Of a stretch of DNA of 64,000 nucleotides, positions 16,232 through 25,206 are shown piece after piece. Each line of letters begins with the position of its first letter. The first letter of the stretch is position 1. Origin of the DNA: Pseudomonas brassicacearum subsp. neoaurantiaca (GTDB taxonomy: Bacteria; Pseudomonadota; Gammaproteobacteria; Pseudomonadales; Pseudomonadaceae); assembly GCF_013608025.1 (NCBI RefSeq), contig NZ_VDLV01000036.1:70342-134341 (forward strand). The letters are read 5' to 3'. Both the position numbers and the translations under genes were made by a program. Under the pieces are notes generated by a model. That model saw only the letters and a list, made by a program, of their open reading frames with translations. It had not been told where the DNA came from and made no database searches.

Positions 16232-17029
16232 CTACGAGCAGAAATCCAGCGGCAGGCGACGCGGTACGAACTGGCCTTTGCCCAGTTGCTCGGCATCGCG
16301 CAGGGTGCGCCAGGTGTAGTCCAGCGCTGTCTTGACCGCGCTGGCGAGCTGTTCGCCCTGGGCCAGCCGGCCGGCGATGGCGCTGGCGAGGGTGCAACCG
16401 GAACCGTGATAGCTGCCGGGCAAGCGCTGGCAGGTGAACGTTTCGCGGTGCCCGTCACGGCTGTACAGGCGATTATGGACTTCATGCTCGTCGCCGTGAC
16501 CGCCGGTGATCAGCAGGTGCTTGACGAAGGGCAGCAATTTTTCGGCGCATTCATCGGCGCTGCCTTCAGGCAGTTCGGCGAGGATGCGCGCTTCAGGCAG
16601 GTTGGGCGTGGCGATGATCGCCAGTGGCAGCAGGCGTTCGCGCATGGCGTAGCCGACTTCATCCTTGCCCAGCCGTCCGCCGCCACCGGCGCGCAGCACC
16701 GGGTCGCAGACCATCGGCAAATGCGGGTGCGCCTGGAGCAGCTCGACCACCGTGTCGACCATTTCCAGCGAGCCGAGCATCCCCAGCTTGACCGCCGCCA
16801 CGGGCGAATCGTTGAGCACGGCATTGGCTTGCGCCAGCACCCACTCGCGATCGAGCACGCGAAAATCGCTGACGTTGACGGTGTCTTGCACGGTCAACGC
16901 AGTAACGGCCGGGGCGGCATGACATCCCTGGGCGAGCAGGGCTTCGATATCTGCCTGCAAGCCGGCGCCACCACTGGGGTCGTGGCCGGAGAGACAGAGG
17001 ACAACGGGGCGAGAGCTGTAGATATTCAT
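16232..17029 (-). CDS. thiD: Hydroxymethylpyrimidine/phosphomethylpyrimidine kinase
   Basis: A 265-residue ribokinase-fold enzyme that phosphorylates HMP and HMP-P for thiamine synthesis. The N-terminal motif CLSGHDPSGGAGLQADI and the C-terminal anion-hole region GSYHGSGCTLASAIAGRLAQG are intact. I chose the ATG giving MNIYSSRPVVLCLSG; an upstream ATG at 17050 (MVISSRT) is less likely. First gene of thiD-thiE-hemL. Confidence 0.95.
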   Translation of the reverse strand: MNIYSSRPVVLCLSGHDPSGGAGLQADIEALLAQGCHAAPAVTALTVQDTVNVSDFRVLDREWVLAQANAVLNDSPVAAVKLGMLGSLEMVDTVVELLQAHPHLPMVCDPVLRAGGGGRLGKDEVGYAMRERLLPLAIIATPNLPEARILAELPEGSADECAEKLLPFVKHLLITGGHGDEHEVHNRLYSRDGHRETFTCQRLPGSYHGSGCTLASAIAGRLAQGEQLASAVKTALDYTWRTLRDAEQLGKGQFVPRRLPLDFCS

Positions 17030-17115
17030 GGTGCGCGAGCTTATCACCAAACCTGTTTTGTCGGTGATTGGGCTCAGCAGGTTTTACACGACGTTGCCTG
17101 CTGGCGACTGCTTTT

Positions 17116-17207
17116 GTGGCGAGGGAGCTTGCTCCCGCTGGGCCGGGAAGCGGCCCCGAGATCTTGCGGTTGCTACGCAACCGAGCGGGAGCAAGCTCCC
17201 TCGCCAC
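17116..17207. repeat. REP pair, family A
   Basis: Inverted copies in the 406-nt divergent spacer between thiD and ladS. Beyond it (17208-17435) lies the ladS leader, where I see no clear promoter or operator. Confidence 0.9.
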
Positions 17208-17435
17208 AAATGGCCTGTCAGTACCAACCTGACCAAAGCAACAGCTCTATCTCAATGCTTGGCGCTGAGACGCCCGTCCTAGAGCCTTTTGTCGGAAAAA
17301 TTTCCATGGTGCAAATTGGCCATCAACGGCTATGCTAGAGATGGATCCAACCAATAACAGGTAATGCCGGTGTTACGTCAACTCAGGGAATGGGGGGCTT
17401 CCTGACTCAACCGGACAGGCCACGCTGGGGCTTAA

Positions 17436-19820
17436 ATGCGCTATTTGCTGATGTTGCTGTTGTGCTTGTCCCCCTTGGCAAGCGCCCTCGAATTCGATGA
17501 ACGTACCCAGAGCCTGCCCTTGGGCCATGCCCTGCAAGTCTTCGAAGACGCCAGCGGCACGGCTTCCATCGATGACGTCCTGGCCCAGGCCGCGGCCGGT
17601 CGCTTCAAGCCCCATGACAAAGCCACGTTGAACGCGGGTTATTCACGCTCGGCGTTCTGGCTGAAAATCGACTTGCACTATCGTCCCGGCAATCCCGACG
17701 CGCAGCGGACCTGGCTGTTGGAGCTCGCATATCCGCCGTTGGATCACCTGGACCTGTATCTGGCTGACGGCACCGGAGCCTATCGCCTGGTCCGCCAGAC
17801 GGGCGATGCGCTGCCCTTCGCCCGTCGCGAGATTCGCCAGAACAACTACTTGTTCAGCCTGGATTTCCAGCCCGATCAACGCCAGACCGTCTACCTGCGA
17901 CTGCAAAGCGAGGGCTCGATCCAGGCGCCACTGACGTTGTGGTCGAGCACTGCTTATCTGGAACAACAGCCGTTGCGCCTGTATGTGCTGGGGATCATCT
18001 ATGGCGTGTTGCTGGGCATGCTGGTCTACAACCTGTTCATTTACCTGAGCGTGCGCGACACCAGCTACCTGTATTACATCTTCTACATCGCCTCGTTCGG
18101 CCTGTATCAATTGTCGGTCAATGGCGCGGCGGTCGAATATTTCTGGCCGGACAATCCCTGGTGGGCCAACGCTGCGACGCCGTTCTTCATCGGTTGCGCG
18201 GGGCTGTTCGGCAGTCAGTTCGCTCGTAGTTTCCTGCAGACCGCGCAGCACAGCCGCTGGCTCGACCGGTTGCTGTTGGCGCTGATTGCCTATGGCGCCG
18301 TGGTGGTGGGCTTGTCATTGATGACCAGCTACGCACTGGCGTTGCGCCTGGCGACGGCATTGGCCTTGGTGTTCACCGTGGTGATTTTTACCGCCGGGCT
18401 GTTCGCCTGGTGGCGTGGCCTGCGGGTCGCGCGTTATTTCATCATCGCGTGGTCGGCGTTCCTGTTAGGGGGCATCGTCAACACAATGATGGTGCTCGGT
18501 TACCTGCCGAACATCTTCCTGACCATGTACGCCAGCCAGATTGGCTCGGCCATCGAGGTGGCGCTGTTGTCCCTGGCCTTGGCCGACCGCATCAACGCCA
18601 TGCGCGAGCAGCAGGCCCAGACGCTGTTCGACGCCGGGCAGAAACTGGAAGTGCTCAACCAGCAATTGGCCCAGGGCAATAAGCTCAAGGATGAATTCCT
18701 CGCCACCTTGACCCATGAGTTGCGCACCCCGATGAACGGTGTGATCGGCTCGCTGGAGTTGATGGAAACCGTCGAAATGGACGAGGAGCTGACCCAGTAC
18801 CAACAGACTGCCGCCGGCTCGGCGCGGGACATGATGCGCATGGTCAACGGCATGCTCACGCTCACCGAGTTGCAGGCCGGCAAGCTCAAGGTCTACCCGG
18901 CGCCGTTCAGCCTGCGCGGTGTGATTGACGCGTTGCAGGTGCAGTTTGATGCCAACGCGGCGACCCAGGGCCTTGATTTCAAGGTCGACATAAACCCCGG
19001 CCTGGCAGACCGGCTGGTGGGCGACAGTGGCAAACTGGCCCAGTGCTTGGAATGCCTTCTGGACAACGCCATCAAGTTCACCCGCACAGGCGGCGTCGCG
19101 TTGCGGGTCAGCGGGCGTCCGTCGGAGCTCGATCGCCTGGTGTTGTCCTTCGCCGTGATCGACACCGGCATCGGTTTCACCGACCTCGGCGAAGCAACCC
19201 TGTACCAGCGCTTTTTCCAGCTCGACGGTTCGATGACCCGCGAATACGGCGGTCTCGGTGTGGGCTTGGCGATCTGCCGCCAACTGGTCGAATTGCTCGG
19301 CGGGCGCCTGACCCACACCTCCGAGCCGGGGCGCGGCAGTCGTTTCCAATTGGACGTGGCGTTCGATCTCGCGTTGCCGGCGGGTGTCCCAACCCCTTTT
19401 TCGTTCAGCGGGCGCCGGGATTCGCGCGAGCCCCAGGATTGCACGGTGCTTTTGGCGGATGACAACAACATCGATCAGTTGGTCATGCGCGGCATGTTGC
19501 TCAAGCTGGGCTACCGGGTGCGCACCGTCGACAGTGGTCGGGCGGCCTTGGAGGTGCTGCAGGTCGAAAGTTTTGACGCCGTGCTCCTCGATTGCCAGTC
19601 ACCGCCCCTGGACGGCGTGTCGGTTGGCTGCCAGATTCGCGCGCTGGCCGGTTGCGAGGACTTGCCCGTGCTGGTGGCCGGTCCGCATCATGATCCTGCT
19701 TGCTGCCCTTCGGGAGCTTTGATCGATTATCTGGGCAAACCGGTGAAATTCGAGGTGTTGCAAGCGGTTTTGCAGCGGCGGGTACTTTGTCCGAAACAGG
19801 GTGAAAGCGCCGATATTTAG
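17436..19820 (+). CDS. ladS: Hybrid sensor histidine kinase LadS
   Basis: A 794-residue inner-membrane sensor kinase. Order: signal peptide (ends SALEFDERTQ), periplasmic 7TMR-DISMED2 domain (about residues 30-175), seven-helix 7TMR-DISM block (about 180-390), HisKA with His427 in THELRTPMNGV, HATPase (NAIKFT, DTGIGF, GGLGVGLAICRQL), and a receiver with Asp719 in VLLDCQ and Lys in DYLGKPV. Length and domain order match LadS, and the neighbourhood (hemL, thiE, thiD) is the same as in P. aeruginosa. LadS there feeds phosphate to the Gac system through GacS/HptB-linked relays, raising RsmY/RsmZ and favouring biofilm and T6SS. Role here is by homology. Confidence 0.9.
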   Translation: MRYLLMLLLCLSPLASALEFDERTQSLPLGHALQVFEDASGTASIDDVLAQAAAGRFKPHDKATLNAGYSRSAFWLKIDLHYRPGNPDAQRTWLLELAYPPLDHLDLYLADGTGAYRLVRQTGDALPFARREIRQNNYLFSLDFQPDQRQTVYLRLQSEGSIQAPLTLWSSTAYLEQQPLRLYVLGIIYGVLLGMLVYNLFIYLSVRDTSYLYYIFYIASFGLYQLSVNGAAVEYFWPDNPWWANAATPFFIGCAGLFGSQFARSFLQTAQHSRWLDRLLLALIAYGAVVVGLSLMTSYALALRLATALALVFTVVIFTAGLFAWWRGLRVARYFIIAWSAFLLGGIVNTMMVLGYLPNIFLTMYASQIGSAIEVALLSLALADRINAMREQQAQTLFDAGQKLEVLNQQLAQGNKLKDEFLATLTHELRTPMNGVIGSLELMETVEMDEELTQYQQTAAGSARDMMRMVNGMLTLTELQAGKLKVYPAPFSLRGVIDALQVQFDANAATQGLDFKVDINPGLADRLVGDSGKLAQCLECLLDNAIKFTRTGGVALRVSGRPSELDRLVLSFAVIDTGIGFTDLGEATLYQRFFQLDGSMTREYGGLGVGLAICRQLVELLGGRLTHTSEPGRGSRFQLDVAFDLALPAGVPTPFSFSGRRDSREPQDCTVLLADDNNIDQLVMRGMLLKLGYRVRTVDSGRAALEVLQVESFDAVLLDCQSPPLDGVSVGCQIRALAGCEDLPVLVAGPHHDPACCPSGALIDYLGKPVKFEVLQAVLQRRVLCPKQGESADI

Positions 19821-19894
19821 GCGGGTATGCCACTTTGATCGATCAGGAGGCGATGCTTAACTGAATCCCTGCTGGCCGACCAAGGAGCCCCGTC

Positions 19895-21544
19895 ATGAAC
19901 CTGCACCAGTTCGCCGAAACCCACGACGTCACCAATCAGCCGCCGTCCCTGGACGGCGCCAATTTGTATCGCATCGACCTGCCGCTGCAACAGTGGTCGC
20001 AGCGTTTCGGCGCCGGTTGGGCGCAGGCGCGGATCGATGCCTACGGTGCGCTGGCCGGCGGTCCGCTGATGGAGGCCGGGTTCCTGGCCAACCAGAACAA
20101 ACCGGTGTTTTCCAGTCATGACCGTTACGGTCACCGCATCGACCTGGTGGAGTTTCACCCTGCCTATCATCAGTTGATGCGCACCGCCATCGAGCATGGC
20201 CTGCCCAGCCTGCCGTGGGCTCATCCGCAACCCGGCGCCCACGTCGCCCGCGCTTCGATGACTTACCTGCACAGCCAGGCCGAAGCAGGCACCGGTTGTC
20301 CATTGACCATGACGTTTGCCAGTGTGCCGGCGCTGCGCTTGCAGCCTGACCTGGCCGAGCGCTGGGTGCCGAAGGTGCTCGCCACCGAATACGATCCGCG
20401 CAACGTTGGCATGGCCCACAAGGCCGGGGTCACGCTGGGCATGGCGATGACCGAAAAACAGGGTGGCACCGATGTGCGGGCCAATACCACCAAAGCCTTT
20501 CCAGTGGGGGCCAGCGGGCCGGGGCAGGCGTATGAACTGGTGGGGCATAAATGGTTCTGCTCGGCACCGATGTGCGATGCGTTCCTTACCTTGGCCCAGA
20601 CCGACAAGGGCCTGACCTGTTTCCTGCTGCCACGCCATCGCCCGGACGACACGCGCAATCAGTTCTACATCCAGCGCCTGAAAAACAAGCTGGGCAATTG
20701 TTCCAATGCCTCCAGCGAAGTGGAGTTCCGCGGCGCCTTGGCGTGGATGGTCGGGGAAGAGGGCCGGGGCGTGCCGACGATCATCGAGATGGTCGCCATG
20801 ACCCGCTTCGATTGCATGGTCGGCTCCAGCGCCCTGATGCGCCAGGCCTTGACCCAGGCCAGTCATCACTGCGCGCACCGCACGGTCGGTGGCAAGGTAT
20901 TGAATGAACAGCCGCTGATGCAAAACGTGCTGGCCGACCTTGCCTTGGAAAGCGAAGCCGCGCTGGCCCTGAGCCTGCGCATGGGACGGGCGCTGGACCA
21001 TCTGGACGACGAGCACGAAGCCAAGTTCGCCCGGCTGGTGACGGCGGTGGGCAAGTACTGGATCTGCAAGCGCGCCCCCGCGATGATCAACGAAGCCGCC
21101 GAATGCATGGGCGGTGCCGGCTACGTCGAAGACAGCATCCTGCCGCGCCTGTATCGGGAGGCGCCGGTCAACTCGACGTGGGAAGGTTCAGGCAACGTGC
21201 AATGCCTCGATGTATTGCGCGCCTTGTCCAAGGAACCTGGCGTGCTGGAAGTGCTCTTCAACGAACTGGGCGACGGCCACGGGGACAAGCGCCTGGCCGC
21301 CCATATCGACCAATTGCACGCGGCGTTCAAGGACACCGACGACATCCAGTATCGCGCCCGGCAATTGACCGAAGACATTGCTATCGGCCTGCAAGCGAGG
21401 TTGCTGCTCGAAGCGGGGAACAGCGATGTCAGCGATGCGTTCATTGCCAGTCGCCTGGGTTCGGCCGGTCGGGTGTACGGCGCCTTGCCTCGGGGCCTGA
21501 ATATCGAGGCCATCGTCGCCCGCTCGACCCCGCAGGGTTTCTAA
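19895..21544 (+). CDS. AidB-like acyl-CoA dehydrogenase
   Basis: A 549-residue flavoprotein of the AidB branch of acyl-CoA dehydrogenases: GMAMTEKQGGTDVRANTT for FAD/substrate contacts, ECMGGAGYVEDSILPRLYREA near the C-terminal catalytic region, and a C-terminal extension with the length of E. coli AidB (541). E. coli AidB is induced by alkylating agents and binds DNA; whether this one does either is unknown. Start: AAGGAG 10 nt before ATG at 19895. It follows ladS by 74 nt on the same strand and could share its transcript. Confidence 0.88.
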   Translation: MNLHQFAETHDVTNQPPSLDGANLYRIDLPLQQWSQRFGAGWAQARIDAYGALAGGPLMEAGFLANQNKPVFSSHDRYGHRIDLVEFHPAYHQLMRTAIEHGLPSLPWAHPQPGAHVARASMTYLHSQAEAGTGCPLTMTFASVPALRLQPDLAERWVPKVLATEYDPRNVGMAHKAGVTLGMAMTEKQGGTDVRANTTKAFPVGASGPGQAYELVGHKWFCSAPMCDAFLTLAQTDKGLTCFLLPRHRPDDTRNQFYIQRLKNKLGNCSNASSEVEFRGALAWMVGEEGRGVPTIIEMVAMTRFDCMVGSSALMRQALTQASHHCAHRTVGGKVLNEQPLMQNVLADLALESEAALALSLRMGRALDHLDDEHEAKFARLVTAVGKYWICKRAPAMINEAAECMGGAGYVEDSILPRLYREAPVNSTWEGSGNVQCLDVLRALSKEPGVLEVLFNELGDGHGDKRLAAHIDQLHAAFKDTDDIQYRARQLTEDIAIGLQARLLLEAGNSDVSDAFIASRLGSAGRVYGALPRGLNIEAIVARSTPQGF

Positions 21545-21570
21545 GAAAGTTCAGGTCGGCACATACCCCT

Positions 21571-21926
21571 GTGGGAGCGAGCCTGCTCGCGAAGGCGTCG
21601 GTACATCCAATATGTTTGTTGCCTGACACACCGCTATCGCGAGCAAGCTCGCTCCCACAACGGACTTGGGCATGACCCAACATCCAAGAACCCCACCAAA
21701 CCCTGTGGGAGCGAGCTTGCTCGCGAAAGCGTCGGCACATCCAATATCTTTGTTGCCTGACACACCGCTATCGCGAGCAAGCTCGCTCCCACAACGAACT
21801 TGGGCATGACCCAACATCTAAGAACCCCACCAATCCCTGTGGGAGCGAGCCTGCTCGCGAAGGCGTCGGTACATTCAACCTGTGTGTTGTCTGACACACC
21901 GCTTTCGCCAGCAGGCTCGCTCCCAC
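21571..21926. repeat. Three REP pairs (family B) in a 134-bp tandem array
   Basis: REP pairs start at 21571, 21705 and 21839, exactly 134 nt apart. Each unit comprises the two inverted GTGGGAGCGAGC copies and a nearly identical 46-nt spacer (ACTTGGGCATGACCCAACAT...). The third unit is truncated after its second REP. The array lies upstream of amn and fills most of the 480-nt spacer 21545-22025. Confidence 0.93.
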
Positions 21927-22025
21927 AACAAGCTCCGCGAAAGATCAACCAATACGCCACTGTTCCCGTCGGACCACGATGCAGGCAAGATGAAGACCTG
22001 CAAGTCAGAACACAGGAAGCTGATC

Positions 22026-23489
22026 GTGACCGAAGCGTTTATTGTCGTTCAAACCGCCGAACAAGCCGTGGATCGTCTCGCGGCCCTGCATGAGCGTGCA
22101 ACCACCGCGCTGAACCAGGCGCTCAAGCGTTATCTCAAGGACCGCATCGAGCCGGATGCCGAGCAGCGGGCCTTGTTTCGCTATCCCGCCCTGCGCCTGA
22201 CCTACCATTGCCACGGCGAAGTCCCGCAAACTACCCGCGCCTACGCCAAGGTCCAGTTGCCCGGCACTTACAGCGTCACCGTCACTCACCCAGCCGCGTT
22301 CCGCAAATACCTGCTGGAACAGCTCGTGCCGCTGATGCACGACTTCACCGTCACCGTCGAGGTGGGCGTCAGCGAGCAGAACATTCCTTACCCGTACGTG
22401 GTTGAGCAGGGCGATGAACTGGCCGGCTCCGGTGTGACCGCCGCCGTGCTGGCGCGGGTGTTCCCGAGCACCGACTTGTCGGCCGCCACCGATGGCATCG
22501 CCGATGGCCTCTACGATTGGGAAAACACCGATCCGCTACCCCTGGCGCTGTTCGACGCCGCGCGAGTGGATTTCTCCCTGCGCCGGCTGGTGCACTACAC
22601 CGGCAGCGACTGGCGCCACGTGCAGCCGTGGATCCTGTTGACCAACTATCACCGCTATGTCGACCAATTCATCGTCCACGGCCTTGAGCAGTTGCGCAGC
22701 GACCCGCGTTTCGTACGCATGGTTTTGCCGGGCAACGTGATCATCGACAAGAACATGGACCACGGCGAAGCCTCGGCCATCGCCGCTGGCGTGGTCTGGC
22801 ACCGCTACCAGATGCCGGCCTATCACTTGCAGGCCAGCGACGGTCACGGCGTAACCCTGGTGAACATAGGCGTCGGCCCGTCCAACGCCAAGAACATCAC
22901 CGACCACCTGGCCGTGCTGCGCCCGCATTGCTGGCTGATGATCGGACACTGCGGCGGCTTGCGGCAGTCCCAGACCATCGGCGACTACGTGCTGGCCCAC
23001 GCCTACATGCGCCGTGATGGGATTCTCGACCGGGTGGTGCCGCCGAACATCCCGATCCCGGCCCTGGCCGAAGTGCAACTGGCGCTTCAACAGGCCGCAG
23101 CGAACGTGACTGGCGAGAAAGGCGACGAGCTGAAAAAGCGCCTGCGCACCGGCACCGTGCTGACCTACGACGACCGCAACTGGGAGCTGCGCTGGGCTCA
23201 GGAGCGCCCGTTGATCAACCTCTCCCGCGCTGTGGCGGTGGACATGGAAAGCGGCACCATTGCCGCCCAGGGTTATCGTTTGCGGGTGCCTTATGGCACG
23301 TTGCTGTGCGTTTCGGACAAGCCGCTGCACAGCGAGATCAAGCTGCCGGGCTCGGCCAACGCCTTCTATGAGCGGGCGGTCAACCAGCACCTGAAGATCG
23401 GGATCGCGGCGGTGGATCTGCTGCGCACCGAGCTCAATTCGTTGCACTCGCGCAAGCTGCGCAGCTTCGACGAGCCGCCGTTCCGCTGA
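22026..23489 (+). CDS. amn: AMP nucleosidase
   Basis: A 487-residue enzyme that hydrolyses AMP to adenine and ribose 5-phosphate and so regulates intracellular AMP. The N-terminal AMN domain runs to about residue 170 (LVPLMHDFTVTVEVGVSEQN) and the C-terminal half is a nucleoside phosphorylase fold (VLRPHCWLMIGHCGGLRQ, AVDMESGTIAAQGYRLRVPYG). Length matches E. coli Amn (484). I chose a GTG start at 22026 because AGGAAG lies 7 nt upstream and the protein then starts with the family N-terminus (TEAFIVVQTAEQAVDRL). An in-frame ATG at 21990 is the alternative. Confidence 0.93.
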   Translation: MTEAFIVVQTAEQAVDRLAALHERATTALNQALKRYLKDRIEPDAEQRALFRYPALRLTYHCHGEVPQTTRAYAKVQLPGTYSVTVTHPAAFRKYLLEQLVPLMHDFTVTVEVGVSEQNIPYPYVVEQGDELAGSGVTAAVLARVFPSTDLSAATDGIADGLYDWENTDPLPLALFDAARVDFSLRRLVHYTGSDWRHVQPWILLTNYHRYVDQFIVHGLEQLRSDPRFVRMVLPGNVIIDKNMDHGEASAIAAGVVWHRYQMPAYHLQASDGHGVTLVNIGVGPSNAKNITDHLAVLRPHCWLMIGHCGGLRQSQTIGDYVLAHAYMRRDGILDRVVPPNIPIPALAEVQLALQQAAANVTGEKGDELKKRLRTGTVLTYDDRNWELRWAQERPLINLSRAVAVDMESGTIAAQGYRLRVPYGTLLCVSDKPLHSEIKLPGSANAFYERAVNQHLKIGIAAVDLLRTELNSLHSRKLRSFDEPPFR

Positions 23490-23559
23490 TCGGATGGTGG
23501 TCATTTAACGGTCGGGCCACTAGCATGGTCGGCCCTGACCGTTAGATGTTGTCGCTGCC

Positions 23560-24195
23560 ATGCCCCGTCCTCCACGTCCCGTTTCCCGCCGCCCCGGCGC
23601 GAAACCTTCCGCGTCCGCCCCGCGCCGTGTGGCCAAGGCACCTCCGGCCGAGCCGAAGCTGATCCTGTTCAACAAACCCTTTGATGTATTGACGCAATTC
23701 AGCGATGGCGAAGGGCGGGCGACGCTCAAGGATTTCATCGACGTGCCTGGCATCTACCCGGCCGGTCGACTGGACCGCGACAGCGAAGGGCTGCTGTTGC
23801 TCACCAACGATGGGCAGTTGCAGGCGCGTATCGCCGATCCCAAACACAAGCTGGCCAAGACGTACTGGGTGCAAGTCGAGGGGGAGCCGAGCGACGAACA
23901 GCTACAGCGCCTGCGTGATGGCGTGGAGTTGAACGATGGCATGACGCTGCCGGCCGAGGCCCGCCAACTGGAGGAGCCGCAGTTGTGGCCGCGCAACCCG
24001 CCGGTGCGCTTTCGCAAAAGCGTGCCGACGAGCTGGCTGGAGCTGGTCATACGCGAAGGACGCAACCGTCAGGTACGGCGCATGACCGCCGCGGTAGGCT
24101 TGCCGACCTTGCGCCTGGTGCGGGTCAGGATTGGCGACTGGACGCTGGAAGGGCTCGACCAGGGCCAGTGGAAGGAAGTGCCGGCGCGCTTATAA
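23560..24195 (+). CDS. rluE: 23S rRNA pseudouridine(2457) synthase
   Basis: A 211-residue RsuA/RluB/RluE-type pseudouridine synthase. A basic, proline-rich N-terminal tail (about 30 residues) precedes the catalytic domain. The catalytic Asp is in AGRLDRDSEGLLLLTNDG; PRNPPVRFRKSVPTSWL and EGRNRQVRRMTAAVG are very close to E. coli RluE, which modifies U2457 of 23S rRNA. There is no S4 domain, also as in RluE. It converges with and overlaps the DUF2788 gene by 6 nt. Confidence 0.92.
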   Translation: MPRPPRPVSRRPGAKPSASAPRRVAKAPPAEPKLILFNKPFDVLTQFSDGEGRATLKDFIDVPGIYPAGRLDRDSEGLLLLTNDGQLQARIADPKHKLAKTYWVQVEGEPSDEQLQRLRDGVELNDGMTLPAEARQLEEPQLWPRNPPVRFRKSVPTSWLELVIREGRNRQVRRMTAAVGLPTLRLVRVRIGDWTLEGLDQGQWKEVPARL

Positions 24196-24399
24196 CGCGC
24201 CGGACTCGATCAGGCCGATCACCACGCTCTTGATGACGAATGCCGCGACGCCCAGACCCAGCACGAAAAACAGGATGAACGAGCCAAAACGCCCGGCCTT
24301 GGACTTCTTCGCCAGGTCCCAGACAATGAAACCCATGAAAATGATCAGGATGCTGACCAGGCCGGTCATCATCCACTCTTCGAAAACAGCAGGATCCAT
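24190..24399 (-). CDS. DUF2788 small membrane protein
   Basis: A 69-residue protein with two hydrophobic segments (GLVSILIIFMGFIVWDLA and GSFILFFVLGLGVAAFVIK) joined by the basic loop KKSKAGR. It matches the DUF2788 family that sits next to the rluE-type synthase in pseudomonads; function is unknown. GGAG lies just upstream of the ATG on the minus strand. The convergent 6-nt overlap with rluE is seen directly. Confidence 0.88.
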   Translation of the reverse strand: MDPAVFEEWMMTGLVSILIIFMGFIVWDLAKKSKAGRFGSFILFFVLGLGVAAFVIKSVVIGLIESGAL

Positions 24400-24513
24400 C
24401 GGGACACTCCAGCGTGGGCGGGATTGAAAAGGCGCGGCGAGTATAAGGCATGGGGGCAGGGCGCAGGATTGGGCTGCGGCGGTGTGTCGCAGCTGTTCAT
24501 CGCCTGAGCTGAC

Positions 24514-24612
24514 GCCATCGCGAGCAAGCTCGCTCCCACAGGGACCCGGGGCGCTCGCAGATGTTGCGTTCGCCTGGGTCCCATGTGGGAGCGAGCTTGC
24601 TCGCGATGGCGG
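24514..24612. repeat. REP pair, family B, inverted orientation
   Basis: The two copies are in the opposite order to most family B pairs here: ATCGCGAGCAAGCTCGCTCC first, then GTGGGAGCGAGCTTGCTCGC. The right copy reaches to within a few bases of the stop codon of the Lrp-type regulator gene (24615). Confidence 0.9.
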
Positions 24613-24614
24613 CT

Positions 24615-25094
24615 TCAGCTGCGCAGATGCGTCAACGGCAACTCAGTGCTGTTTAGCACTTGGTTCAGTACGAAACTCGACCGAACACTGGTAACCCCCT
24701 CGATCCGGGTCAGATGCCCCAACAGCAGTTTCTGGTAATGGTCCATGTCCGGCACCACCACCTTGAGCTGGTAATCCGCGTCGATGCCCGTCACCAGGCT
24801 GCACTCCAGCACTTGCGGCAGGCTCCGGATCGCGGCTTCGAAAGTCTCGAAGCGATCGGGGGTATGACGGTCCATGCCGATCAGCACATAGGCCGTCAGG
24901 CTCAGGCCCAGCATCTTGCGGTCGAGCAGGGCGACCTGGCGGGTGATGTAGCCATCGTCCTCCAATTGCTTGACTCGCCGCGAACACGGGGAGGGCGACA
25001 AGCCGATGCGCTCGGCCAATTCCTGGTTGGAGATACGCGCGTCGCGCTGCAATTCCGCCAGAATGCTCAGGTCGTAACGGTCGAGTTTGCTCAT
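24615..25094 (-). CDS. Lrp/AsnC-family transcriptional regulator
   Basis: A 159-residue regulator with an N-terminal winged helix (DRYDLSILAELQRDARISNQ, then LAERIGLSPSPCSRRVKQLE) and a C-terminal RAM effector domain (SLVTGIDADYQLKVVVPD). The SPCSRRV recognition helix and the C-terminal SSFVLNQVLNSTELPL resemble E. coli DecR (YbaO), which responds to cysteine, but I would not transfer the name. It is transcribed away from a structured spacer that carries three ATTGCG-type elements. Confidence 0.92.
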   Translation of the reverse strand: MSKLDRYDLSILAELQRDARISNQELAERIGLSPSPCSRRVKQLEDDGYITRQVALLDRKMLGLSLTAYVLIGMDRHTPDRFETFEAAIRSLPQVLECSLVTGIDADYQLKVVVPDMDHYQKLLLGHLTRIEGVTSVRSSFVLNQVLNSTELPLTHLRS

Positions 25095-25116
25095 CGAGCG
25101 GGCCTTTATCCGGTTA

Positions 25117-25185
25117 ATTGCGGAAGATTATCCATCCAAGGGTAAAAATTGCGCAAGTAGTGTTTATTCAAGCAATCTTCGCAAT
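25117..25185. promoter_or_regulatory. Candidate Lrp-type operator array
   Basis: Three related elements lie just upstream of the regulator's start: ATTGCGGAAGATT (25117-25129), ATTGCGCAAGTA (from 25148, containing the palindrome TTGCGCAA), and the reverse complement of ATTGCGAAGATT (25174-25185). The first two are 31 bp apart, close to three helical turns, as expected for Lrp-type octamers wrapping DNA. Autoregulation is inferred. Confidence 0.4.
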
Positions 25186-25206
25186 CGGCTGCCGGCGCCC
25201 CAGGCC

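Noticed and set aside
17030..17115. TPP riboswitch upstream of thiD
   Set aside because: None of the conserved thi-box segments (CTGAGA, ACCTGATCTGG-like) is present.
21571..21926. Possible CRISPR array
   Set aside because: Repeats are palindromic REP pairs with near-identical spacers at 134-nt period, and no cas genes occur. True CRISPR spacers would be unique and short.
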